The position numbers and the translations under genes were made by a program. DNA of 6,349 nt. Source: Flavobacteriaceae bacterium UBA3078 (GTDB taxonomy: Bacteria; Bacteroidota; Bacteroidia; Flavobacteriales; Flavobacteriaceae). The stretch is taken from contig DFBO01000036.1 of assembly GCA_002366675.1 (NCBI GenBank), forward strand, positions 1-6,349, read 5' to 3'. Shown here piece after piece: positions 1 to 6,231 of the stretch. Each line of letters opens with the position of its first letter. The first letter of the stretch is position 1. Under the pieces are notes generated by a model. That model made no database searches, was not told the origin of the DNA, and saw nothing but the letters and a program-made list of their open reading frames with translations.

Positions 1-3
1 TGA

Positions 4-111
4 TGTCATTGCGAAGCAAATTTTTATTTGCTGTGGCAATCTGTTCCTTTTAAAGAGATTACCAAACTTCGACTGCGCTCAGTGCAGGCTACTTTATTCC
101 TCGTAATGACA
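4..111. repeat. Palindromic intergenic element with near-perfect terminal inverted repeats
   Basis: The outer ends are 11-bp inverted repeats: TGTCATTGCGA at 4-14 and TCGTAATGACA at 101-111, with 10 of 11 positions complementary. Inside are a perfect 7-bp hairpin (AGCAAAT 15-21, ATTTGCT 26-32, 4-nt loop) and a second arm pair (TGGCAATCT 34-42, AGATTACCA 56-64, 8 of 9 complementary). At 69-80 it carries TCGACTGCGCTC, which is also found in the element at 2868-2938. No coding potential is seen. The ends resemble the TCATTGCGA-type dispersed repeats known from many bacterial genomes, including flavobacteria; that comparison is from memory. It lies 23 nt after the stop of the last operon gene, so it could also affect the 3' end of the transcript, but there is no classical hairpin plus U-tract. 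Confidence 0.6.
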
Positions 112-134
112 GATTTTTAAATTGTTTTATAAAG

Positions 135-917
135 TTACAAACTTTTTGTTCTTCCACCATCAACAGGAAGATTAATTCCGTTAATATAACTGGCACATTC
201 ACTTGCTAAAAAAGTGACAGCATAAGCTAATTCTTCAGGTTTGGCAAAACGTTTAGCTGGAACTGCATTTTTCATCGTATTGGCAGCTTCCTCTTCAGTG
301 TTTCCTGTTTTAGCAGATTTGTTTTTTATAATTTCTGTTAAACGTTCTGTTCCTGTGGCTCCAGGAAGGACGTTATTTACAGTAATTCCATAGGAGCCAA
401 GTTCATTCGCTAATGTCTTACTCCAATTGGCTACAGCTCCACGGATGGTATTACTAACACCTAAGCCATCTAGAGGCTGTTTAACAGATGTTGAAATAAT
501 ATTGATAATACGTCCATATCCTGCTTCTTTCATAAAAGGAACAACTGCTTGAGCTAATACATGGTTGCATTTTAAATGTTGTGTAAACGCATTTTCAAAT
601 TCATTTAACTCTGCTGAAAAAATGGGTCCACCTTTAGGTCCTCCAGTATTATTAACTAAAATATGAAAGCCATGATTTTTAGAAACATACTCAGATACTT
701 TTGCTTTTAATTCTTCTGGATTTGAAAAATCGGCCACGATATAATCGTGATTTCTTTGTTGAGGTAATTCATATAAAATAGCTTTTAATTTACCTTCATT
801 TCTAGCTATTAAAGTGACTTGAACACCTTCTTGCGCTAAAGCAATGGCTGTAGCTTTTCCTATTCCTGCAGTACTGCCACAGACAAGTGCGTATTTGTTA
901 TTTAAGTTTAAGTTCAT
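135..917 (-). CDS. Short-chain dehydrogenase/reductase family protein with atypical active site
   Basis: This 260-residue protein has the length and layout of a classical SDR with one Rossmann domain. The cofactor loop is GSTAGIG at residues 14-20. R39 after strand 2 hints at NADP(H) preference. D63 and an NNTGG segment (89-93, replacing the usual NNAG) follow. The catalytic serine is S142. Thirteen residues on, where the YxxxK tyrosine should be, stands S155, and the lysine position is R159 (S-N-T-I-R). The PG motif (185-186) and the C-terminal PVDGG-type ending are present. The LSNxxR-like pattern matches a BKR-like SDR subgroup described as departing from the canonical tetrad, so the protein is probably not a standard ketoreductase. 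The start is ATG at 917, 6 nt after the preceding gene's stop, which indicates cotranscription. Last in a kynurenine operon, it could act on a late intermediate. Its substrate is unknown. Confidence 0.85.
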   Translation of the reverse strand: MNLNLNNKYALVCGSTAGIGKATAIALAQEGVQVTLIARNEGKLKAILYELPQQRNHDYIVADFSNPEELKAKVSEYVSKNHGFHILVNNTGGPKGGPIFSAELNEFENAFTQHLKCNHVLAQAVVPFMKEAGYGRIINIISTSVKQPLDGLGVSNTIRGAVANWSKTLANELGSYGITVNNVLPGATGTERLTEIIKNKSAKTGNTEEEAANTMKNAVPAKRFAKPEELAYAVTFLASECASYINGINLPVDGGRTKSL

Positions 918-923
918 AGAATA

Positions 924-1421
924 TTAATTTACTTGAAAGCTTTCTAAAATTTTATTGCCAATTTTTATATAATCATCATAAACGGATTCATGAGCTGAAA
1001 AAGTTAGAACATAAGCCTTGTTATTTATAACATAATAAATCTGTTTGAATTTTAAATTGTTATTTGTAACTAATCCACTCCAAATAACTTCTTGATGATT
1101 CCCTACTTTTTCATTTTTTAACCACTTAAGATTGGGAATCATTGATTTTATCTGATTTTCTGAAATAGTTGAGTATGATTCTAAATTTAAATCTTGACCA
1201 GTTATATCTTGGATTAAAAGGTTGATGTTTTCATTGAAAAGATCATTTTCTGTTGTAGGTGAGAAAATTATAAATGATGAGTTCATTTGGCCAGATGTAT
1301 CCAAAATCCAATTTTTAGGATAGTTAATAGAAAAATTATCTTTCTTAAATTCAACAAAATCATCTTGTGAAAATCCTGCGAAAGATATTAGTAAAAGAAA
1401 TAAAGTTATGTGTTTTTTCAT
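924..1421 (-). CDS. Small secreted PsbP-like protein of unknown function
   Basis: The protein has 165 residues from the ATG at 1421. It opens with a signal peptide: basic KK, a hydrophobic core (about residues 5-17) and a likely signal peptidase I site after FSQ (residues 17-19), giving a periplasmic or exported mature chain of about 146 residues. No lipobox cysteine is seen. The mature part begins with a segment like F-S-I-N-Y-P-K-N-W and ends in I-L-E-S-F-Q-V, the head and tail pattern of PsbP/DUF1795-like domains; this assignment is from pattern memory only. An in-frame ATG at 1445 would add eight residues before the signal peptide and overlap the dehydrogenase gene, so 1421 is preferred; it leaves an 8-nt gap. 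Tight packing on both sides implies cotranscription, but an exported non-enzyme has no obvious place in this cytoplasmic pathway. Confidence 0.75.
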   Translation of the reverse strand: MKKHITLFLLLISFAGFSQDDFVEFKKDNFSINYPKNWILDTSGQMNSSFIIFSPTTENDLFNENINLLIQDITGQDLNLESYSTISENQIKSMIPNLKWLKNEKVGNHQEVIWSGLVTNNNLKFKQIYYVINNKAYVLTFSAHESVYDDYIKIGNKILESFQVN

Positions 1422-1429
1422 GGATAGAT

Positions 1430-2869
1430 TTAATATTTTATACAAACATTTTTAGCTTCAGTAAAAAAGCGTAAGGCTTCAAAACCACCTTCACGTCCAA
1501 CTCCTGAAGCTTTTACACCACCAAAAGGCGTACGCAAATCACGCATCATCCATGTGTTCACCCAAACAATTCCTGCTTGTAATTGGTTGCTCATTCGCAT
1601 AGTACGTTTTAAATCGTTTGTCCAGAGTGTGGCTGATAATCCGTATTTTACTTTGTTTGCCATTTGTAAGACGTCGTCTTCCCTATTAAAGGGCATGATA
1701 GTTACTACTGGTCCAAAAATTTCTTCTTGATTCACGCGACATTCATCATTTGGAACTTCAATAACTGTTGGTTCTAAATAATAACCGTTCTCGTAACCTT
1801 TAATTGATACCTCATTTCCTCCACATAAAACCGTTCCATTTTCATTTTTAGCTATTTGAATGTATTCTTTTACTTTTTCAAGATGTGGTTTGGAAACCAA
1901 AGCACCAATATTTGTTGATTTTTCTGATGGATGACCTACTTTTAATGCTTTAATTCGTGCAACAAAATCAGTTTTGAATTTTTCATAGATAGAAGCTTCG
2001 ATAAAAATTCTGCTTCCACATAAACAAATCTGCCCTTGATTAGCAAAAGATGATCGAACAGTTGTGTCAAGCATATCGTCATAGTCACAATCTGCGAAAA
2101 TGATGTTTGGGTTTTTTCCACCCAATTCTAACGATAATTTTTTAAACATTGGTGCAGCTACTTTCGCAATATGAGCTCCAGTTGCTGTGCCACCAGTAAA
2201 GGAAATGGCTTTAATGTCTGGATGTTCAATAATGGCTTGACCAGTTGAACCACCAAGTCCATGAACAATATTCAAAACGCCTTTAGGTAAGCCAGCTTCG
2301 TTACAAATTTCACCTAATAGATAGGCTGTCAATGGCGTGACTTCACTAGGTTTGGCAACCACGCAGTTTCCAGCTGCAATGGCAGGAGCGATTTTCCAAG
2401 TAAACAAATAAAGTGGTAAGTTCCAAGGCGAAATACAACCAACAACACCAATGGGTTGACGTAAGGTATAATTTACAGCTTTTTGTCCAACACTTTCATG
2501 GCTCTCACTTGCAAATTGTGTAATAGCATTTCCAAAGAAACGAAAGTTGCTTGCTGCTCTTGGAATATCTACTGCTTTTGCTAAAGAAATAGGTTTTCCA
2601 TTGTCTTTACTTTCGGCTTCTGCAAAACGTTGTAAGTTGGATTCTATTAACTCCGAAATTTTGATCATGATGCGACTACGTTCTTCAAACGTGGTTTGCG
2701 ACCAAATTGGGAAAGCAGATTTTGCAGCTATATATGCATTCTCAACATCTTCTTTTGATGAGTTTGGGATTTGTCCATATATCACACCATTCGATGGGTT
2801 ATAGTTGTCAATCCAATTATCTTGAATTGGATCATGGAAGTTACCGTTTATATAGTTTTGTATGTTCAT
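1430..2869 (-). CDS. Aldehyde dehydrogenase, probable 2-aminomuconate 6-semialdehyde dehydrogenase
   Basis: This is a 479-residue NAD(P)-dependent aldehyde dehydrogenase of normal full length. The oxyanion asparagine is N150 in SPWNLPL. K173 and E176 in AKPSE favour NAD. The FTGG loop is at 224-227, the general base E248 lies in LELGG, the catalytic cysteine is C282 in NQGQICLCGSR, and E383 sits in EEIFGP. The GQxCLCGSR cysteine loop and an R-D-L-R-T-P-F-G-G segment (443-451) are typical of the 2-amino-/2-hydroxymuconic semialdehyde branch (AmnC, NbaE, DmpC types). In that branch arginines bind the substrate carboxylate; R443 or R446 is a candidate. With kynU, kmo and a deaminase-like RidA gene beside it, oxidation of 2-aminomuconate semialdehyde to 2-aminomuconate is the best reading. 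2-Hydroxymuconate semialdehyde is the main alternative. The start is ATG, preceded by an A-rich leader and a hairpin element rather than a Shine-Dalgarno site. Confidence 0.9.
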   Translation of the reverse strand: MNIQNYINGNFHDPIQDNWIDNYNPSNGVIYGQIPNSSKEDVENAYIAAKSAFPIWSQTTFEERSRIMIKISELIESNLQRFAEAESKDNGKPISLAKAVDIPRAASNFRFFGNAITQFASESHESVGQKAVNYTLRQPIGVVGCISPWNLPLYLFTWKIAPAIAAGNCVVAKPSEVTPLTAYLLGEICNEAGLPKGVLNIVHGLGGSTGQAIIEHPDIKAISFTGGTATGAHIAKVAAPMFKKLSLELGGKNPNIIFADCDYDDMLDTTVRSSFANQGQICLCGSRIFIEASIYEKFKTDFVARIKALKVGHPSEKSTNIGALVSKPHLEKVKEYIQIAKNENGTVLCGGNEVSIKGYENGYYLEPTVIEVPNDECRVNQEEIFGPVVTIMPFNREDDVLQMANKVKYGLSATLWTNDLKRTMRMSNQLQAGIVWVNTWMMRDLRTPFGGVKASGVGREGGFEALRFFTEAKNVCIKY

Positions 2870-2938
2870 TTTATTTGTAAGGTCGAGCGCAGTCGAGACC
2901 TATTTAAGTAACCTCTCGACTGCGCTCGAGGAGACATT
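2868..2938. repeat. Palindromic hairpin element, copy A (before the aldehyde dehydrogenase)
   Basis: A perfect 16-bp inverted repeat (TCGAGCGCAGTCGAGA at 2883-2898 pairs with 2914-2929) encloses a 15-nt loop. The sequence shared with copy B extends past the stem on both sides, giving a 71-bp unit that differs from copy B by three substitutions and a 2-nt indel. It nearly fills the 80-nt gap between the ridA-family stop and the dehydrogenase start, and its edge includes two bases of that start codon. In the minus-strand mRNA it would form a GC-rich stem ending 13 nt before the ATG, followed by the leader ACAAATAAA. There is no U-tract, so it is not a simple terminator. It resembles REP-type dispersed palindromes. 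Confidence 0.85.
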
Positions 2939-2949
2939 AGATTTATAAA

Positions 2950-3354
2950 TTAACTTCCAACATAAGCCATCACTTTAATTTCTACAACTAAATCTGGATG
3001 TGGTAATTGGTGTACAGCAACCGTTGTCCTTGTTGGGCCAGATTCTTTTTCAAAAAACTCTGCATAAGCTTTATTATAACCTGCAAAATCGTTCATGTTT
3101 ACTAAAAAAGTAGTAACATCTACAACGTCTTTTATCGATGCTCCAATTTTTTGTAAGTTCGAGTCAATATTTTTTAATACTTCCCTAGTTTGAGTTTCGA
3201 TGTTTAAACGTTTGGTCCCCATCTCATCAATAATATCGACACCTGCAATGGTGTTGTCTGCTCTTCTAGAACTGGTTCCTGAAACAAATATAAAATCGCC
3301 TACTCTTTTAGTATGTGGATAAGCTCCTCTGGGTGTTACAATTTTTTCTTCCAT
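2950..3354 (-). CDS. RidA (YjgF/YER057c/UK114) family protein, probable 2-aminomuconate deaminase
   Basis: This 134-residue single-domain protein has the usual RidA length. The family's VSG signature is V24-S25-G26, the conserved substrate-binding arginine is R109 in GPTRTTV, and the C-terminal acidic residue is E125 in VEIKVMA. The FVSGTSSRR stretch (23-31) followed by DNTIAGV is like the AmnD/NbaF 2-aminomuconate deaminases rather than housekeeping RidA, judged from memory. The predicted reaction is hydrolytic removal of ammonia from 2-aminomuconate to give 4-oxalocrotonate in the cytoplasm, which fits the next-door semialdehyde dehydrogenase. A generic enamine/imine deaminase role is the alternative. 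The gene is isolated from kmo and from the dehydrogenase by 80-nt gaps, each filled by a copy of the same hairpin element, unlike the tight or overlapping junctions elsewhere in the operon. Confidence 0.88.
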   Translation of the reverse strand: MEEKIVTPRGAYPHTKRVGDFIFVSGTSSRRADNTIAGVDIIDEMGTKRLNIETQTREVLKNIDSNLQKIGASIKDVVDVTTFLVNMNDFAGYNKAYAEFFEKESGPTRTTVAVHQLPHPDLVVEIKVMAYVGS

Positions 3355-3355
3355 A

Positions 3356-3424
3356 ATTTTATTTGTCAGGTCGAGCGCAGTCGAGACCTATTTGAGACCT
3401 CTCGACTGAGCTCGAGGAGACATT
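3356..3424. repeat. Palindromic hairpin element, copy B (before the ridA-family gene)
   Basis: The left arm at 3371-3386 (TCGAGCGCAGTCGAGA) pairs with 3400-3415 at 15 of 16 positions; the mismatch comes from A3409, where copy A has C. The loop is 13 nt. The 69-bp unit lies in the same orientation as copy A, 488 bp away, so the two are direct repeats flanking the ridA-family gene. It occupies most of the 80-nt kmo-ridA gap. In the mRNA the stem ends 16 nt before the ridA ATG and is followed by ACAAATAAAA, the leader also present after copy A. Confidence 0.85.
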
Positions 3425-3434
3425 TTATTATAAT

Positions 3435-4850
3435 TTATTTTAAGCCAGCAATTCTATCGTCTTCTAAAATAGCTTCGGTAGTTTCTTTTACTTTTTCTAA
3501 AATTGTTTTCAAAACCTGTTTATCTGTTAAGTCGAGCTTAGTCGATACCTCGCCATCTGCTAACATGTTTAAAATAGCTTTGTCTTGAGCACGACCTTTA
3601 GTCATAGCTTCATGATAACCAATATTTTCATTAAAGGTTACCATAGAGTATTTAGAAAAATACTGTTTAGGGAAATTTTGTTCTAAAGCCATTTCTATTT
3701 TACGTTTTTCTTTAAAAATAGGGTTGGATACATGGTCACGCATTTCGTAATAGTTTTCTTCAGCTAAATCACCAATGGCATCTGCATTAGCTTTACGTGC
3801 TTTTTGATACATTTTAAAGGTGGTTTCCCAATCGCCTTGATATTCTTCTATCATACTATCTAAAACGGTTACATCTTCAAAAGAAGCATTCATACCTTGA
3901 CCATAAAAAGGGACAACAGCATGAGCAGCATCTCCCATAATAAGTGTTCTTCCTTTGTAGTGCCAGGGTGAACATTTTACTGTGCCAAGCGCTCCAGTTG
4001 GATTTTTAGCAAATTCATCAGCAATGTTTGGAATTAAAGTTAAGGCATCTGGAAATTGTTTTTTAAAAAAAACATTTATTTTTTCTTCAGATGATAAATC
4101 TTTAAAATTGTAGTCTCCTTCTTCATGACCTAAAAATAAGGTTACAGTAAAACTGCCATCTAAATTAGCTAATGCAATAAGCATATAATTGCCTCGTGGC
4201 CAAATATGTAAATAATCTTTACTGATTAAATGGTTACCTTCTGTTGAGGCTGGAATTTCTAATTCCTTATAACCATGTGTTAAGAAGTTTTGCGAATAGC
4301 TAAACAGAAATTTACGTTCTAAATAATAACTTTTTCGTAAAGCGGAACCGGCTCCATCTGTACCAAAAATTATATCAGCTTTCACCTTAAACTCTTTTTT
4401 GGATTCATGATTAATAAACTGGGCAGTGTTGGTGTCTAGATCAACATGTGTACATTCATTATTAAAATGAATAGTGAGGTTATCAAATAAATCTGCCTCT
4501 GTTAATAATAGGCCATTTAAATCACCACGAGAAATAGAATTAATATTTTCTCCTTCACGACCAGAATAATTTGAAGCAAAGGTTTTGCCTTCTAAATCAT
4601 GAATAAGGCGACCTTTCATGGGAATACATAATTGTCGAGCTTTTTCTTCTACACCTGCAAGACGTAACGCTTTAAATCCTCTGTCAGATAATGCCAAGTT
4701 AATAGATTTCCCAGCAGAAATATCGGTAGTTCTTAAATCAGGTCTGCTTTCATAAACAGAAACATGATAGCCTCTTTGAACTAAGCGTAAGGCTAAAAGT
4801 GATCCACAAAGCCCAGCTCCAATGATGAGTATATTTTCTTTATTAGTCAT
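3435..4850 (-). CDS. kmo: Kynurenine 3-monooxygenase
   Basis: This FAD-dependent aromatic hydroxylase converts L-kynurenine to 3-hydroxykynurenine with NADPH and oxygen. It has 471 residues, close to characterised bacterial enzymes. The FAD dinucleotide motif GAGLCG is at residues 11-16 with the ribose-binding acid E34 after strand 2. The DG motif is D165-G166 (GTDGAGSALR). The second FAD motif is G306-D307 in MGDAAHAVVPFYGQGMN, whose VPFxGQGMN portion is diagnostic of KMO. R81, Y95 and a tyrosine near 397-401 fall where the substrate carboxylate and ring contacts are expected. No C-terminal membrane helix is seen, unlike the mitochondrial enzyme, so a soluble protein is predicted. Its ATG overlaps the kynU stop by 8 bp (ATGACTAA), implying translational coupling. 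Residues 434-444 are encoded by a sequence resembling the intergenic hairpin element. Confidence 0.95.
   Translation of the reverse strand: MTNKENILIIGAGLCGSLLALRLVQRGYHVSVYESRPDLRTTDISAGKSINLALSDRGFKALRLAGVEEKARQLCIPMKGRLIHDLEGKTFASNYSGREGENINSISRGDLNGLLLTEADLFDNLTIHFNNECTHVDLDTNTAQFINHESKKEFKVKADIIFGTDGAGSALRKSYYLERKFLFSYSQNFLTHGYKELEIPASTEGNHLISKDYLHIWPRGNYMLIALANLDGSFTVTLFLGHEEGDYNFKDLSSEEKINVFFKKQFPDALTLIPNIADEFAKNPTGALGTVKCSPWHYKGRTLIMGDAAHAVVPFYGQGMNASFEDVTVLDSMIEEYQGDWETTFKMYQKARKANADAIGDLAEENYYEMRDHVSNPIFKEKRKIEMALEQNFPKQYFSKYSMVTFNENIGYHEAMTKGRAQDKAILNMLADGEVSTKLDLTDKQVLKTILEKVKETTEAILEDDRIAGLK
3519..3550. repeat. Diverged half-copy of the hairpin element inside kmo
   Basis: These 32 bases match the left arm and adjoining flank of copy A (2871-2902 region) at 26 positions without gaps. 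The arm itself, GTCGAGCTTAGTCGATACCT at 3531-3550, matches the corresponding 20 bases of copies A and B at 17. The orientation is the same as in A and B. The loop and right arm are not recognisable after 3550. It is read in frame as kmo residues 434-444, near the C-terminus and past all FAD motifs. Common ancestry is an inference; the coding sequence could resemble the element by chance. Confidence 0.45.
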
Positions 4851-6141
4851 TTAAAATATGTTTTAATTTTTCAACCATATGATATACATCTTGGTATGAA
4901 TTGTATAATGGAACTGGAGCACAACGAATAACATCTGGTTCTCGCCAATCTGTTATGATGTGTGCATCTGTTAATTTTTTATGTAAATTTTTGTCCGCAT
5001 CTTTAACCTGAATGGAAAGCTGGCAACCTCTTTCTTTCGGGTTTGATGGTGTGATGATTTTAATTTTATCATTATTTAATTCGTTGAGCAAAAACTCGAA
5101 ATAACCTGTTAGTTTTTCAGATTTTTCTCTAAGAGCGTCCATTCCAACGTCGTTAAACATGTCTAAAGATGCTTTAATTGCAGCCATAGATAAAATAGGT
5201 GGATTACTTAGTTGCCAACCTTCGGCTCCTGGAATCACATCTAAGGGTTGTCGCATATTAAAACGTGTCGATTTATTATGGCTCCACCAACCTGCAAAAC
5301 GTTTTAGTTTTTTATTGTGAGCATGCTTTTCATGAACAAATAAACCACCTAAACTTCCAGGTCCGGAATTTAAGTATTTATACGTACACCAAGCTGCAAA
5401 GTCAACTCCAGATTCATGAAGTTCAGGCTTGATGTTTCCTGCTCCATGAGCCAAGTCTATTCCAACCATACAGTTTTTGGCATGACCTAGTTCGGCAATT
5501 TTTTTGATGTCTAAATACTGTCCAGTATAATAATTAACGCCTCCAATTAACAGTAAAGCAATCTCATCTCCTTGTTCTTCAAGGATGGTTTCTAAATCAT
5601 CCATGTTTAAAAGTTCTTCGCCTTGTCTTGGTTTCCATTCAATCAACCCTTCATTGGTATCAAACCCATGAAATTCTAATTGTGTTTGAACAGCATATCT
5701 ATCTGAAGGAAAGGCATCACTTTCTATAACTATTTTATATTTTGTTTTTGTAGGTTGGTAAAACGATACCATTAACAAATGTAAATTGGTTGTTAAGGTG
5801 TTCATTGTTACCACTTCAATAGGTTTAGCTCCTACTATTTTTGCCATAGATTCGGTTAAGAATTCGTGGTAAGGCATCCATGGATTTTTTGCTTCAAAAT
5901 GTCCTTCTACACCAAAATTTGCCCAATCGTCTAATTCCTGTTGAATGTGTTTTTGGGTGTTCTTTGGTTGTAAACCTAAAGAGTTTCCAGTAAAATACAA
6001 CCAATCATTTCCTTGCTTATCTTTTGGAATATGAAACTGATTTCTATAATGAGATAAGCTGTCGTTTTTGTCTTGTTCTTTTGCGTATTCAAGACCTGAT
6101 TTATAGTTGGACAAAGTGAGTTGTTTTTCGGTTTCCAACAA
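4843..6141 (-). CDS. kynU: Kynureninase
   Basis: This PLP enzyme of aminotransferase fold cleaves 3-hydroxykynurenine (or kynurenine) to 3-hydroxyanthranilate (or anthranilate) plus alanine. As drawn it has 432 residues, within the family range. Visible family marks are TGNSLGL (51-57), FPSDRY for phosphate binding (144-149), D229 in GIDLAHGAGN for the pyridine nitrogen, the Schiff-base lysine K255 in TYKYLNSGPG, GWWSH (284-288), QLSNPP (310-315) and R400 in DWREP for the substrate carboxylate. It is the first gene of the operon. The start is uncertain: no ATG lies between the in-frame stop at 6151-6153 and the conserved region. The drawn start is TTG at 6141; TTG at 6138 and TTG at 6114 are alternatives. 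The last is favoured if the -10-like box at 6139-6146 is the real promoter, because that box overlaps the first two. Confidence 0.94.
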   Translation of the reverse strand: MLETEKQLTLSNYKSGLEYAKEQDKNDSLSHYRNQFHIPKDKQGNDWLYFTGNSLGLQPKNTQKHIQQELDDWANFGVEGHFEAKNPWMPYHEFLTESMAKIVGAKPIEVVTMNTLTTNLHLLMVSFYQPTKTKYKIVIESDAFPSDRYAVQTQLEFHGFDTNEGLIEWKPRQGEELLNMDDLETILEEQGDEIALLLIGGVNYYTGQYLDIKKIAELGHAKNCMVGIDLAHGAGNIKPELHESGVDFAAWCTYKYLNSGPGSLGGLFVHEKHAHNKKLKRFAGWWSHNKSTRFNMRQPLDVIPGAEGWQLSNPPILSMAAIKASLDMFNDVGMDALREKSEKLTGYFEFLLNELNNDKIKIITPSNPKERGCQLSIQVKDADKNLHKKLTDAHIITDWREPDVIRCAPVPLYNSYQDVYHMVEKLKHILND

Positions 6142-6169
6142 AAATAAGAATTAAAAGTTTAGAAACGAA
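6139..6169 (-). promoter_or_regulatory. Candidate Bacteroidota-type promoter for the kyn operon
   Basis: On the minus strand TATTTTTG (6146 down to 6139) fits the TAnnTTTG -10/-7 consensus at every specified position. A TTCG (6169-6166), one base from the TTTG -33 box, stands 19 nt upstream, within the spacing known for Bacteroidota. Transcription would begin near 6130-6135, inside the longest kynU reading frame, leaving a short A-rich leader (GAAACCGAAAAACAACTCAC) before the TTG at 6114. The box is AT-rich and may be fortuitous. Confidence 0.4.
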
Positions 6170-6231
6170 GACATAAAACCCACTAAATTGGATACTGCTT
6201 TTTTTTGTGTCTTTATTTAAAACATAAAGGT

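Noticed and set aside
1422..1445. Upstream ATG at 1445 as the start of the PsbP-like protein
   Set aside because: It would put eight residues before a typical MKK signal peptide and overlap the dehydrogenase stop; the ATG at 1421 gives a normal secretion signal.
2547..2804. Plus-strand open frame of 85 codons
   Set aside because: It lies wholly inside the aldehyde dehydrogenase gene on the opposite strand and shows no recognisable motif; it is an antisense shadow.
2883..2929. Rho-independent terminator between the ridA-family gene and the dehydrogenase
   Set aside because: The stem is strong, but no run of U follows it on the minus strand, and it stands directly before a start codon in a co-directional gene set; a repeat element explains it better.
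2868..3424. CRISPR-like or tandem array
   Set aside because: Only two full copies are present, separated by a complete gene, with no short regular spacers and no cas genes.
3313..3588. Plus-strand open frame of 91 codons
   Set aside because: It spans the start of the ridA-family gene, hairpin copy B and the end of kmo, and its translation follows the palindrome and antisense codons; there is no protein-like pattern.
6184..6191. TAAATTGG as a plus-strand -10 box for the YjdI-like gene
   Set aside because: It misses one of the six fixed consensus positions and has no -33 partner at suitable spacing.
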